Assembly (NCBI GenBank): GCA_964352815.1
Contig: CAYGTO010000003.1
Coordinates: 62,001-126,000, forward strand
From: CAYGTO01 sp964352815
GTDB taxonomy: Bacteria; Pseudomonadota; Alphaproteobacteria; Rickettsiales; UBA3002
Direction: 5' to 3'
Length of the DNA stretch: 64,000 bases
The position numbers and the translations under genes are program-made. The notes beneath the pieces were generated by a model. It did no database searches and was not told where the DNA came from. It saw only the letters and a list, made by a program, of their open reading frames with translations. How positions within the stretch are numbered: the stretch's first letter is position 1; each line of letters starts with the position of its first letter. Positions 38,631 to 48,531 of this stretch are shown in pieces.

Positions 38631-41240
38631 TTAATAATTATCCAAGAAGCTGCGCATTTTTCGGCTGCGGCTTGGGTGCTTCAGCTTGCGCAGGGCTTTG
38701 GCTTCAATCTGACGAATCCGCTCACGGGTCACGCTAAACTGCTGCCCCACTTCCTCGAGCGTATGGTCGGTGTTCATGCCAATGCCAAAGCGCATCCGCA
38801 GCACCCGCTCTTCGCGCGGTGTCAGCGTCGCCAGCACGCGGGTGGTGACTTCGCGCAGATTATTATGCACCGCGGAATCGAGCGGCAGAATCGCATTTTT
38901 ATCTTCGATGAAATCGCCAAGATGCGAATCTTCCTCATCACCCACCGGGGTTTCGAGCGAGACCGGCTCTTTCGCGATTTTCATCACCTTGCGCACTTTG
39001 TCGACAGGCATCACCAAACGTTTCGCCAATTCTTCTGGCGTTGGCTCACGGCCAATTTCATGCAACATCTGACGACCGGTGCGGACAATTTTATTGATTG
39101 TTTCGATCATATGGACCGGAATCCGGATCGTACGCGCTTGGTCCGCAATCGAACGGGTGATTGCCTGACGAATCCACCAGGTTGCATAGGTTGAGAATTT
39201 ATAGCCGCGGCGATATTCGAACTTATCGACCGCCTTCATCAGGCCAATATTTCCTTCCTGAATCAGATCCAGGAATTGCAGCCCGCGATTGGTGTATTTC
39301 TTCGCGATCGAAATCACGAGGCGCAGGTTTGCCTCAATCATCTCCTTCTTCGCACGTGATGCCTCGCGTTCACCCTTACTCACCGCGCCAACGACACGCT
39401 TGAATTCTTGCACATCAAGGCCCTGTTGCTTCGCGACCGCTTCAATCTTCTCACGAATCTCAATGATTTCATCTTTGTGATTGGCAACAAACTCTTTCCA
39501 GCCCTTCTCCTTCAGCTTAGAAACATCTTTGATCCAGTCCGGTGCGACTTCATTGGTTGCGTAATGCTCAAGGAAATTTTTGCGACTGACTTTGGATTTT
39601 TCGGCAAGGCGGAGGAGCCGCGTCTCAAGTGCGATGAGCTTTTTATTTTCACCGTAGAGACGATCCATCAGCTCGTCGACACGCAGCGCGCTCAAACGCA
39701 CCGTCAGCATGAGCTCAGTAAGATCCTTATGGAGAGCATCATACTTCTTTTGATCTACTGTGGCGAAACTACCTTCGCCAAATCCAGCACCCAGACGCTT
39801 ATCCTGCAAGCGCTTCATCTTTTTCGCGATTTTAGCAAAATCGTCTAACGTTTCAAGGAACTGAGGCATGAGCGCATTTTCCATCGCCACCAGTGACATT
39901 GCCGTGTCATCATAATCATCCTCGTCCTCTTCCTCTTCCTCGCCTTCGCCCTCTTCATCTTCCTTATCTTCATCCTCATCGGTTTCATCATCCGAATCTT
40001 TTTTGGATTTTTTCTTGGGCTTATCTTCTTCCTTTGTCTCTTTTTCTTTGGCCTCTTTTTCTTTTGTCTCCTCTTCCTCTAGCGTATCAAATGCCTCTTC
40101 AAGCTCGTCTTCTGTAGGCTCATCTTCATCTTCCGAGAAATCATTCTCAGCATTATAGGTGCCTTCCAGATCGATGATATCACGCAGTAAAATCTCACCC
40201 GTCGATAGCCCATCACGCCAGGCCAGCATGGTGTCCATCACCACGGGACTTTCGCACAAAGACCGAATAATCATCTCGCGACCTTCTTCAATGCGCTTCG
40301 CAATCGCAATCTCACCTTCGCGTGAGAGCAGCTCGACATTGCCCATCTCGCGCAAATACATGCGAACAGGGTCATCGGAGCGACCGTAATAATCATCACT
40401 CTTTGCTTCCGATTCCTCTTCTTCCGCTTCTTCGCCCTCAATCGTTACTTCTTTTTCTTCACTATCACCTTCCACAAGATCCGTCACCTTGATGCCATTT
40501 TTTTCAAGCGCATCAATCGTATTATCAATCACTTCGGGGGAGAATTCTTCCGCAGGAAGTACCGCATTCAAATCATCATACGTCACGAAGCCTTGCTTCT
40601 TACCCAGCGTCGCAAGTTTTTTCATGACATCAGGAGAGACACTATTCTTCAGATTTTCTGCCGGAACGGCTTTCTTCGCCGTCTTTTTCGTTTTGCTTTC
40701 TTTCGCAGTCGCCTTCTTCGGCGTTTCTGCTTTCGCTGGCTTTTTGGCTGCTGACTTTGGAGCTGCCTTCGTGGCTTTCGCTTTTACAGGCGCTTTAGAT
40801 GCTGCCTTTTTCGAGGTCGATTTCGTTGATTTAACAGTTGCAGTCACAGACTTCTTAGCCTTTACAGGAGTGGTTTTTTTCGATGCGGTGGAAGCTGTCG
40901 TCTTCTTCGCGGTTGTTTTTGTTGTAGTAGTATTACGCGTGGCCGCCTTTTTAGGTGACGCTTTGGCCGCGACTTTTTTCGCAGGCGCTTTCTTAGCAGC
41001 GGCCTTTTTGGTTGGCGTCTTCTTCGCGGGAGATTTCTTCACCGCTGTTTTAGTAGTAACTTTTTTTACCGGTGTTTTTTTCGTAGCAGGCTTCTTGGCT
41101 GCTGGCTTTTTCACTGTGACTTTCTTTGCTGGCGCTTTCTTAGCAGCAGACTTCTTCACCGCTGCTTTTTTGGCCGGCGCTTTTTTCGCTGCTGTTTTTT
41201 TTGCTGTTGATGCTTTTGCGGTTTTCTTCTTCGCTACCAT
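38631..41240 (-). CDS. rpoD: primary sigma factor RpoD with histone-H1-like N-terminal extension
   Basis: The 869-residue sigma-70 directs RNA polymerase to housekeeping promoters. Residues from about 204 follow the standard plan: region 1.1 (SPDVMKKLATLGKKQGFVTY), region 1.2 (DPVRMYLREMGNVELLSREG), the non-conserved region, region 2 with the -10 recognition helix (YKFSTYATWWIRQAITRSIA) and region 4 (HTLEEVGQQFSVTRERIRQI). Two additions are unusual: about 200 N-terminal residues made almost only of Lys, Ala, Thr, Pro, Val and Ser in KKAPAKK-type repeats like eukaryotic H1 or AlgP, and a highly acidic Glu/Asp-rich insertion (about 380-445) in the non-conserved region. The E. coli protein has 613 residues. 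Confidence 0.95.
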   Translation of the reverse strand: MVAKKKTAKASTAKKTAAKKAPAKKAAVKKSAAKKAPAKKVTVKKPAAKKPATKKTPVKKVTTKTAVKKSPAKKTPTKKAAAKKAPAKKVAAKASPKKAATRNTTTTKTTAKKTTASTASKKTTPVKAKKSVTATVKSTKSTSKKAASKAPVKAKATKAAPKSAAKKPAKAETPKKATAKESKTKKTAKKAVPAENLKNSVSPDVMKKLATLGKKQGFVTYDDLNAVLPAEEFSPEVIDNTIDALEKNGIKVTDLVEGDSEEKEVTIEGEEAEEEESEAKSDDYYGRSDDPVRMYLREMGNVELLSREGEIAIAKRIEEGREMIIRSLCESPVVMDTMLAWRDGLSTGEILLRDIIDLEGTYNAENDFSEDEDEPTEDELEEAFDTLEEEETKEKEAKEKETKEEDKPKKKSKKDSDDETDEDEDKEDEEGEGEEEEEDEDDYDDTAMSLVAMENALMPQFLETLDDFAKIAKKMKRLQDKRLGAGFGEGSFATVDQKKYDALHKDLTELMLTVRLSALRVDELMDRLYGENKKLIALETRLLRLAEKSKVSRKNFLEHYATNEVAPDWIKDVSKLKEKGWKEFVANHKDEIIEIREKIEAVAKQQGLDVQEFKRVVGAVSKGEREASRAKKEMIEANLRLVISIAKKYTNRGLQFLDLIQEGNIGLMKAVDKFEYRRGYKFSTYATWWIRQAITRSIADQARTIRIPVHMIETINKIVRTGRQMLHEIGREPTPEELAKRLVMPVDKVRKVMKIAKEPVSLETPVGDEEDSHLGDFIEDKNAILPLDSAVHNNLREVTTRVLATLTPREERVLRMRFGIGMNTDHTLEEVGQQFSVTRERIRQIEAKALRKLKHPSRSRKMRSFLDNY

Positions 41241-41261
41241 AGACGACCCCTGCCTTACATG

Positions 41262-41389
41262 AAGGCACTGTTTTATTCTGTCATTTGCCGAGAATAATAA
41301 TGTATCTCAATTTCTTAACTGAAAAGAGATATAGAGATTTCTTGATAGACTTCAAGTATTAACTCTAGGCAAGGTGCTGTTTTATTCTG
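41262..41389. repeat. two 19-bp direct repeats in the dnaG-rpoD spacer
   Basis: AAGGCACTGTTTTATTCTG (41262-41280) and AAGGTGCTGTTTTATTCTG (41371-41389) match at 17 of 19 positions, 109 bp apart, within the 197-bp gap between dnaG and rpoD. The first lies 22 bp upstream of the rpoD ATG. They may be regulatory sites or duplicated promoter pieces; on the rpoD strand they read CAGAATAAAACAG. Confidence 0.5.
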
Positions 41390-41437
41390 AAACCTTCAAG
41401 CAATAGCCCGCGGTTTTCCACAAGTCGGAGGCACAGA

Positions 41438-43297
41438 TTAGGATGCCTGCGCCGATGCGAGGGCTAGCTCATTGCTTTCTATCTCGTCTCGTTCTGCATC
41501 AAGCAATTGTTTTTGCTTTTTAATATTTTCAAAATAGCGTAACGTCTCTTCGGTCATCGCCTCTTCCATGGCGCGCTCTGCAACTTTGATTTCTGTTTCC
41601 ATCATCGCGCGTATGTAGCTATTCGTGGACTTTCGCCAAATTAATTGTGGCGCAAGCTTTAAGTGTGTGCGGTTGAGTATTTGATTCTCCTGAATAAATC
41701 GTTTTATCTCAGGGCATTCCTCAGCCATGGCCTGGCTGGCAAGTGAATCGCTTGGGCGACTGAGCAGAGAAAGAATATAGCTCTGAATCGTATGATTCTC
41801 GGGGCTTTCAAACGATAGCATACTCAACGTATCTTCCGCATCGGCCTCGCTTAATAAAGACGGCTCAAGACACAGGCACAACAAAATCTGCCGTGCGGCT
41901 GATTGTGTGGCGTGACTCTGCCCTTTCGTGTCAATCAATGCGCCGAGATTGGTTGGCCGCGCAGGGATAGCGATTTTTCCCTTGCCGGGCTTACGGAAAG
42001 CTGTGTTCGGCTTTGATTGATAACTCTGGCGGCGCACTTCATAGAGCTTTTGTTTAAAGAACTGCTCCAAATGTTTGCGCATGGTTGGATGCTGTACCTT
42101 CATCGCATAGCCCATGAGCTGTTCTTCCGCCGCCGCCGAAGTCGATGGATCTTTAGACAGCGCATCACGGTGCATCGCCCATAGCGCTTCCGACACATCC
42201 CGCGCCCCGTCGAGTAAGGACGTCATGGCTGCCTTGCCATTCGCTCGGTTCACTAATGTGTCTGGGTCCTCCCCTTCAGGCATCGTCATCAGTGCCAAGC
42301 TTTTGCCAGGTGACAGCAGCGGCAGAGCCGTATCCATCGCCCGCTGCATCGCTCGCTGGCCGGCATTATCACCGTCAAGACAGAGAACTGGGCGATCGGT
42401 CATACGCCACAAAAGCTGGAGCTGATCAGCGGTCAGGGCTGTGCCGAGCGGGGCGACCGCCGGAATCTCCGCGCGGTGTAGCGCAATCACATCCGTGTAA
42501 CCTTCAGCGATGACTATCTGAGCGCCATCACGCGCCGGGCGCATCACCAGATCCTGGTTATAGAGCATGTGCCCCTTATGGAAGAGCTCAGTCTCTGGGC
42601 TGTTGACGTATTTCGGCGCTTTACCCGAAGGATCCTTGCTAAGCAGCCGGCCGCCAAAGGCCACCACTTGCGAGCGCCGGCTACGAATCGGGAACATGAT
42701 CCGGTCACGGAAACGCGCATAAGGGGTTTTCCCATCAAGCGCAATGAACAGACCAGCATCAACCAGTTGTTTTGCTTGAATATTTCTTCCTTTCAGATCA
42801 TTCAATAGCGCTTGGCGGTCGGGGGGGGCATAACCGATCCGAAATGTCTCAATCATCGTATCACTAATCCCGCGCGCATGGAGGTAGCGTCGCGCCTCTG
42901 CCCCTTCATTGGCGAAGAGCTGTGACTGAAACCACTGGCATGCAAGCTCACTAACCTGCTGAAGATTAAAGCGTTCTTCTTCTCTCTTTTGCACTTCGGG
43001 CGACAGTTTCGGCAGCGGGACACCCGCTTCATCGGCTAAACGTTCAATCGCTTCCTTATAACTAACCCCCTCATAATCCTTAATAAAACCAATAGCATCA
43101 CCATGCGCCCCGCAGCCAAAGCAGTGGTAGAACCCCTTCTCGTCACTAATGGTGAAAGAAGGCGTTTTTTCTTTGTGGAAGGGGCATAGCGCCATCATTT
43201 CCCGGCCAGCCTTACGTACAGGGATGCGGCGACCAATGACTTCCGAGACTAGAAGCCGGTTTTTGAGCTGTTCAACAAAATCAGAAGGATATCGCAT
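41438..43297 (-). CDS. dnaG: DNA primase
   Basis: The 619-residue primase makes RNA primers at the replication fork. The zinc-binding CHC2 domain has C38, H41, C59 and C62 (ALCPFH and HCFGCGAHGD). The TOPRIM core includes IVIAEGYTDVIALHRA and VLCLDGDNAGQRAM. The C-terminal part should bind DnaB helicase. It precedes rpoD on the same strand, as in the classical macromolecular synthesis operon. Confidence 0.96.
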   Translation of the reverse strand: MRYPSDFVEQLKNRLLVSEVIGRRIPVRKAGREMMALCPFHKEKTPSFTISDEKGFYHCFGCGAHGDAIGFIKDYEGVSYKEAIERLADEAGVPLPKLSPEVQKREEERFNLQQVSELACQWFQSQLFANEGAEARRYLHARGISDTMIETFRIGYAPPDRQALLNDLKGRNIQAKQLVDAGLFIALDGKTPYARFRDRIMFPIRSRRSQVVAFGGRLLSKDPSGKAPKYVNSPETELFHKGHMLYNQDLVMRPARDGAQIVIAEGYTDVIALHRAEIPAVAPLGTALTADQLQLLWRMTDRPVLCLDGDNAGQRAMQRAMDTALPLLSPGKSLALMTMPEGEDPDTLVNRANGKAAMTSLLDGARDVSEALWAMHRDALSKDPSTSAAAEEQLMGYAMKVQHPTMRKHLEQFFKQKLYEVRRQSYQSKPNTAFRKPGKGKIAIPARPTNLGALIDTKGQSHATQSAARQILLCLCLEPSLLSEADAEDTLSMLSFESPENHTIQSYILSLLSRPSDSLASQAMAEECPEIKRFIQENQILNRTHLKLAPQLIWRKSTNSYIRAMMETEIKVAERAMEEAMTEETLRYFENIKKQKQLLDAERDEIESNELALASAQAS

Positions 43298-43424
43298 TTT
43301 TGCACATTTGCCGAATTTGGGGCTTTACCCGCGTTTTTTTACCTTTATACCTATGGTGCTCCGTGATGAGCGGCGACCCCATTTATTAATAAGTTTTAAA
43401 ACAAAAACCCGGCCTAGCAAGATA

Positions 43425-44147
43425 ATGTTGAATTTTTTTCAGAGCAATTCGTCTATTCCCGAACTTCTTAGGGTCGGTCGCTATGCGATGCCGGTTGTGG
43501 TAAAGCGCAATCGCCGCGCAAAACGTATCTGCCTGCGCTATAATGCGAAAGACCATGCGATCAACCTGACCCTGCCGCAGCGCGCGAATATGCGCCAAGG
43601 CCTCAAATTCCTAGAGCAGAAAACCAGCTGGCTTGAAGAGACGGTGTCGGCATTGCCGCCGCGCTGCAAGATACGCCCGGGTGCGATCATCTCGATCTTT
43701 GGGAAAGAGACTGAAATTCTCTACACGATCGACCGCATGCATAGCCATGAGCTTAAACATGGGATTCTTCATGTAACCGGCCCGGCGCAAGGAAAAACAA
43801 TACGCATTAAGAAGGTGCTGCGCGAGTTGTTCCGCGACGAAGTGACCGCTATGGCGCATGCAAAAGCAGAACGTATCAATAAACGTGTGAATCGCGTATC
43901 AATTCGTGACCCACGGACACGTTGGGGAAGCTGCAGCGAAAATGGCAATTTATCTTTCTCTTGGCGACTGATCTTTGCGCCTTACCAGGTGCTTGATTAT
44001 GTCGTTGCCCATGAGGTGGCTCATTTGCGTCATATGAACCATGGTGCGCGTTTCTGGGGGCTGGTCGAAGAGCTGTGCCCGCATTATGAGCGCCACGTGA
44101 TCTGGCTGCGTGAACATTCACACACCCTCTTCCGTTATATTATATAG
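43425..44147 (+). CDS. YgjP/SprT-like metal-dependent hydrolase (DUF45)
   Basis: A 240-residue protein of the YgjP (M48-related, DUF45) family. The signature RTRWGSCSENGNLSFSWRL and the zinc motif VVAHEVAHLRHMNHGARFW are intact, with two His and a Glu as in HExxH. Members are predicted zinc proteases; the physiological substrate is not known. The frame is open from 43149, but that part overlaps dnaG on the other strand; ATG 43425 is chosen, and 43488 is possible. Convergent with the PBP1A gene six bases away. Confidence 0.85.
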   Translation: MLNFFQSNSSIPELLRVGRYAMPVVVKRNRRAKRICLRYNAKDHAINLTLPQRANMRQGLKFLEQKTSWLEETVSALPPRCKIRPGAIISIFGKETEILYTIDRMHSHELKHGILHVTGPAQGKTIRIKKVLRELFRDEVTAMAHAKAERINKRVNRVSIRDPRTRWGSCSENGNLSFSWRLIFAPYQVLDYVVAHEVAHLRHMNHGARFWGLVEELCPHYERHVIWLREHSHTLFRYII

Positions 44148-44153
44148 AACACC

Positions 44154-46319
44154 CTAGCGCCGAATGCGTCGCTGTTCATTGCGCTCGCTTGGATAGAATG
44201 TTTCACCACTCTCCCCGCTATTCGGATTCGTTGCCTCGTTCTGTGAAGGCGTTGAAGGCTCGAAAAGACTGTCCCAAAAATCTTTGCGCAAAATGTTGAA
44301 GCTCGTGCCTTGTGTTTGCTGCGAAAATTCTTCGACTGACTCAGGGCGGCTCATGCTGTGCTCCCATGGCAAGCTTTCTACTTCGCCATTACTTCGCGGC
44401 AAGGCAACCACTGGTGTTTCGGCAAGCGCTTTCGACATGTAGGCCTGCCAGATTGCAGCTGGCACGCTGCCACCTGTCACGCCTTTCATCGCATGGTTAT
44501 CGTCATTGCCAACCCACACGCCCGTTACCATCTGCGGTACATATCCCACAAACCACGCATCGCGAAAATCTTGACTGGTTCCGGTTTTCCCTGCTACCGG
44601 ACGTCCGCCTAGATACGCCCTCCGGCCAGTGCCGCTAGTCACTACATTGACGAGCATGTCATTCATCTGCCGTACAATATGTGTCGAAAGGGCGAGCGGC
44701 CTTCCTGAGCTCGCGCGCTCATAGAGAACTGAACCATCTTTCGCAATAATCTTTGTAATACCGTATGGCGTCACACTCCGGCCATTGCTCGCTAAATGCG
44801 AAAAGGCGGTGGTCATTTGCAGCAAGGTGGTTTCATCAGTCCCCAGCGCAATACTCGGCGCGGGAAGCACATCTGGCAGGCCAAGCCGGCGCGCCATCGC
44901 CACCACATTCTCAATCCCTACCGCCAGGCTCACCTTCACTGCGACCGTATTCACCGAACGCATCAACCCTTCTGCGATCGTCATTTCGCCATCAAAGTCT
45001 TTACCAAAATTGCCCGGCCGCCAGAGCTTTCCGTTTACATCCACCTCAACCGGCTCATCGGTGACTTTGGTGTCTGGCGTAAGGCCCGCATCCAACGCCG
45101 CAAGATAGACGAAAAGCTTAAAGATCGAGCCAGGCTGGCGCGTCGCTTGTGTCGCGCGGTTGAACTGACTCTCACTGTAATTCTTTCCGCCAACCATCGC
45201 GACCACCGCACCATCAGGCCGCATGGCAAGTAGCGCGCCTTGCTCCACATCACGCTCTTCTTGATAGCTGTTCAGCGCATCATAGACGGCTTTGTCCGCG
45301 TAAGTTTGAAGCTTCGGGTCCAGCGTCACGGTTACCGTGACATCGGCATCGACATTCCCAATATATTCCGGTAGCTCATCAATGATCCAGTCACTGAAAT
45401 AGCGGTAATTATTACGTGGCAGATCATCTTCAGCCAATTCTGGCGCGTTATACGACGCGATCGCCTTGTCCATTTGCGCTTCATCTAAATACCCGGCATC
45501 CACCATGTTGAGAAGCACCTGCGTCGCGCGCTTATAGGCAAGGTCGGGGTTAGCAACCGGTGAATAGCGCGAAGGTGCTTTGAGCAAGCCAGCGAGAATC
45601 GCTGATTCCATAACGCTAACCTGATCACCCGACGTGCTGAAATAGCGCTTGGCCGCCGCGTCGATTCCGTAATTCCCCGCGCCGAGATACATCCGGTTCA
45701 CATAGATAGCGAGGATATTTTCTTTGCTATAATTCGCTTCCAGCCAGAAGGCGAGCAAGATTTCCTGAATCTTCCGGCGGATCGTACGCTCTGGGCTCAA
45801 GAACAAATTCTTGGCCACCTGCTGCGTGATCGTGCTGCCGCCTTGAACAAATTTCCCAGCTTGAATGTTCACCATCATCGCGCGGAAAATACCAATCGGG
45901 TCGATGCCGATATGGTAAAAGAAACGCCGATCTTCGGTGGCGAGCACGGCATCAATCAAATGTTGCGGCAAATCATCATAGCGAATGTAATCACCATACA
46001 CATCACCGTAGCTCGCAATACGATCTCCCTGCTGCGTCACGATGATAATCGCGGGGCGTTTTTCCAGATCATCAAGCCCTTGAATGCTTGGTAGATCATG
46101 GGCGAAATAGATGATGGCAATCACCATCACAATGAGCAGCGTCAGGAAGCTCGAACCAATCCACTCCCACACGCGGCGGCGTTTATACCATGGCAATGAC
46201 GCGTTCCTCTTGCGTGAAACGCGCCGAGACGTTGGCTTGCGGCGAGCCAATGTCGTTTTACGTGCAGGCTTACGCGCACTGCTCGCCTTACGGGCTGGTT
46301 TCTTTGGTGGGCGTGCCAT
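44154..46319 (-). CDS. mrcA: penicillin-binding protein 1A (class A PBP)
   Basis: A 721-residue bifunctional peptidoglycan synthase. After an Arg/Lys-rich cytoplasmic head (about 1-50) and one membrane helix (WIGSSFLTLLIVMVIAIIYF), the GT51 glycosyltransferase domain shows E129 in ATEDRRFF and GGSTITQQVAKNLFLSPERT, and the transpeptidase domain has the SxxK motif in GSIFKLF, SVN and KTGTS. It polymerises lipid II and cross-links stem peptides in the periplasm. The C-terminus is short and polar. Divergent from cyaY. Confidence 0.94.
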   Translation of the reverse strand: MARPPKKPARKASSARKPARKTTLARRKPTSRRVSRKRNASLPWYKRRRVWEWIGSSFLTLLIVMVIAIIYFAHDLPSIQGLDDLEKRPAIIIVTQQGDRIASYGDVYGDYIRYDDLPQHLIDAVLATEDRRFFYHIGIDPIGIFRAMMVNIQAGKFVQGGSTITQQVAKNLFLSPERTIRRKIQEILLAFWLEANYSKENILAIYVNRMYLGAGNYGIDAAAKRYFSTSGDQVSVMESAILAGLLKAPSRYSPVANPDLAYKRATQVLLNMVDAGYLDEAQMDKAIASYNAPELAEDDLPRNNYRYFSDWIIDELPEYIGNVDADVTVTVTLDPKLQTYADKAVYDALNSYQEERDVEQGALLAMRPDGAVVAMVGGKNYSESQFNRATQATRQPGSIFKLFVYLAALDAGLTPDTKVTDEPVEVDVNGKLWRPGNFGKDFDGEMTIAEGLMRSVNTVAVKVSLAVGIENVVAMARRLGLPDVLPAPSIALGTDETTLLQMTTAFSHLASNGRSVTPYGITKIIAKDGSVLYERASSGRPLALSTHIVRQMNDMLVNVVTSGTGRRAYLGGRPVAGKTGTSQDFRDAWFVGYVPQMVTGVWVGNDDNHAMKGVTGGSVPAAIWQAYMSKALAETPVVALPRSNGEVESLPWEHSMSRPESVEEFSQQTQGTSFNILRKDFWDSLFEPSTPSQNEATNPNSGESGETFYPSERNEQRRIRR

Positions 46320-46416
46320 AAGTGACAGCTTTTCCTTTTCAATTTTCGCTGAACCATCTATAGCTGGCTTTCAGAAGAAGTGCAACGACGCGATCATGTA
46401 CCCTTGGGTGAATGCT

Positions 46417-46743
46417 ATGGACACATCGAACTTTTATGCCTTCGCAAATGCGACCCTCATGCATCTGCATGATCAGCTCGAATCGTTTTACGAATCCGAA
46501 GAGATCGACGAGTTGGAGTTGGAAGGCAACATTTTGACGATTATAGCCGAAGACGGCCAAGCGTTGGTGGTCAATCTCCACGAAGCCTCGCGCCAAATGT
46601 GGCTCGCTTCGCCAATAAGTGGGGGCAGCCATTTTGATTGCGATGATGATTGCCGCGAATGGGTTGATGCGGAAGGCAATGATTTGAAGGAAATACTGCG
46701 CAAAGATATTCAAATCATTTTCGGGATTGATGTGTATTTCTAA
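46417..46743 (+). CDS. cyaY: frataxin-like iron donor CyaY
   Basis: A 108-residue frataxin homologue that regulates iron-sulfur cluster assembly by binding iron and the cysteine desulfurase. The acidic first helix (HLHDQLESFYESEEIDELEL) and the strand pattern NILTIIAEDGQALVVNLHEA then QMWLASPISGGSHFDCD are diagnostic. The frame is open from 46111, but that part overlaps the PBP1A gene; ATG 46417 or 46396 are the candidates. It ends four bases before the ABC transporter, so the two are probably one transcript. Confidence 0.9.
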   Translation: MDTSNFYAFANATLMHLHDQLESFYESEEIDELELEGNILTIIAEDGQALVVNLHEASRQMWLASPISGGSHFDCDDDCREWVDAEGNDLKEILRKDIQIIFGIDVYF

Positions 46744-46746
46744 TCC

Positions 46747-48531
46747 ATGACCTACCCGACACAGCAAAGCAGTAACGCACTCCCGAAAGGAAAGCTCTCA
46801 AGCCTGGGCGCCATGAAGCATTTCATCATGCCTTACCGGTGGGGCGTGATCGGCGCGACGATTTCACTGCTCTTCACTTCGGGTGCCGTGCTTGGCATTG
46901 GTAGCGGCTTGCGCTACCTGGTGGATGAAGGGATCAGCAAAGGTAATCTCGAGCTTCTCAATAACGCGTTTATTATTCTACTCGGCGTGGTCATCATCCT
47001 CGCTGCCGCAACCTTCATGCGTTATTATCTTGTCTCTTCGGTAGGGGAGAAAGTGGTCGCCGACATTCGCAATGCTGTCTATCAAAAGATCATCACAATG
47101 GATGTGACTTTTTTCGAAACCACACGCACGGGCGAGTTGATCTCACGCATTACGACCGATACGACGTTGCTACAAAATGTCGTTGGCAGTTCGATCTCTA
47201 TTTTCATGCGCAACGCACTCCTGTTCACTGGCGGGCTCATCATGTTGATGATCACCAGCATTCAACTCACGCAATATATTTTCATTATTCTGCCCATCGT
47301 GGTGATCCCCATCATCGTGCTTGGCAAGAAAGTTCGCGCGCTGTCGCGTGAGACGCAGGAAAAAGTCGCAGACATAAGCGTGCATGCGGAAGAGACGATT
47401 GGCGCGGTGCGCACAATTCACGCCATGACGCTTGAGCAAAGCGAAACTGACCGTTTTGGTAACCATGTGCAGCATACGCTTGATGTTTCACTGAAGCGCA
47501 TTCGGATGCGTGCGTGGCTCACGGCGATTGTGATCGCTCTGGTCTTTGGTGCCATTGCGACCGTGCTTTGGGTAGGGGGGCGCGCCGTGATTTCAGAAGA
47601 GATTACCGCAGGGGACCTTTCAGCCTTTATCTTTTACGCTGTCGTCGTGGCCGGCGCAACCGGGGCGGTAAGCGAAGTGATCGGGGAGTTGCAACGCGCG
47701 GCGGGCGCAACGGAACGGCTGATGGAATTACTTAAGCAAACGCCAAACATTGTGTCCGCGGAAGATCCAACAGCACTGCCCTCCCCCCTCAAAGGTAAAA
47801 TTATATTTAACAGTGTTGAGTTTTCCTACCCTTCTCGCCCGGAGCAACCAGCGCTCTCGAACGTCACATTCACCGTCAATCCGGGTGAAACGATAGCAAT
47901 TGTTGGCCCCTCCGGCGCTGGGAAAACCACATTGATACAATTATTGCTGCGCTTCTATGACCCAATCTCAGGCAGCGTTTCCATTGATGGCATTGATGTG
48001 CGTAATCTTGACTTGCAGGAGTGGCGCGGCGCGGTGGGTCTAGTGCCGCAAGATCCTGTGATTTTTTCTGCCGATGCTTGGACCAACATTCGTTATGGCC
48101 GCGAAAGCGCGAGCGATGATGAGGTGCTCGACGCCGCACGCGCGGCCCATGCGCTCGATTTTCTCGAGCATCTGCCGAACGGTCTCGACACCTATCTTGG
48201 AGAGAAAGGTGTACGCCTTTCCGGGGGGCAGCGGCAACGCATCGCGATTGCGCGTGCAATCCTGCGCGACCCATCTATCCTGCTGCTTGACGAAGCGACG
48301 AGCGCCCTCGACTCTGCTTCGGAAACCAAAGTGCAAGAAGCGCTACACCGGCTTTCTGAGCAGCGCACGACCATGGTGATTGCGCATCGCTTATCAACGG
48401 TGACCAACGCGGATATGATTCTGGTGATGGATCAAGGGAGGCTTGTCGCGCATGGGACGCATCAGGAGCTGTTCGAGACGAACGAATTATACCGGACACT
48501 GGCAACGCTCCAATTCACGCAGGCCACGTGA
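46747..48531 (+). CDS. MsbA-type ABC exporter, fused permease and ATPase
   Basis: A 594-residue half transporter. The N-terminal domain has six membrane helices (about 25-320); the nucleotide-binding domain carries Walker A GPSGAGKTT (about 389), Q-loop VGLVPQDPVIFS, signature LSGGQRQRIAIARA (about 490), Walker B ILLLDEATSALD and the switch His in VIAHRLST. Homodimers of this family export lipids, drugs or peptides. The substrate is not given by the context. It starts four bases after cyaY and ends directly against the convergent OmpA-like gene with no spacer. Confidence 0.92.
   Translation: MTYPTQQSSNALPKGKLSSLGAMKHFIMPYRWGVIGATISLLFTSGAVLGIGSGLRYLVDEGISKGNLELLNNAFIILLGVVIILAAATFMRYYLVSSVGEKVVADIRNAVYQKIITMDVTFFETTRTGELISRITTDTTLLQNVVGSSISIFMRNALLFTGGLIMLMITSIQLTQYIFIILPIVVIPIIVLGKKVRALSRETQEKVADISVHAEETIGAVRTIHAMTLEQSETDRFGNHVQHTLDVSLKRIRMRAWLTAIVIALVFGAIATVLWVGGRAVISEEITAGDLSAFIFYAVVVAGATGAVSEVIGELQRAAGATERLMELLKQTPNIVSAEDPTALPSPLKGKIIFNSVEFSYPSRPEQPALSNVTFTVNPGETIAIVGPSGAGKTTLIQLLLRFYDPISGSVSIDGIDVRNLDLQEWRGAVGLVPQDPVIFSADAWTNIRYGRESASDDEVLDAARAAHALDFLEHLPNGLDTYLGEKGVRLSGGQRQRIAIARAILRDPSILLLDEATSALDSASETKVQEALHRLSEQRTTMVIAHRLSTVTNADMILVMDQGRLVAHGTHQELFETNELYRTLATLQFTQAT

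Noticed and set aside
40489..41262. Long open frame opposite the rpoD 5' end, rich in Ala and Phe
   Set aside because: It is the complement of the Lys/Ala repeat head (AAG/GCx codons read as CTT/xGC), so its openness is a composition effect.
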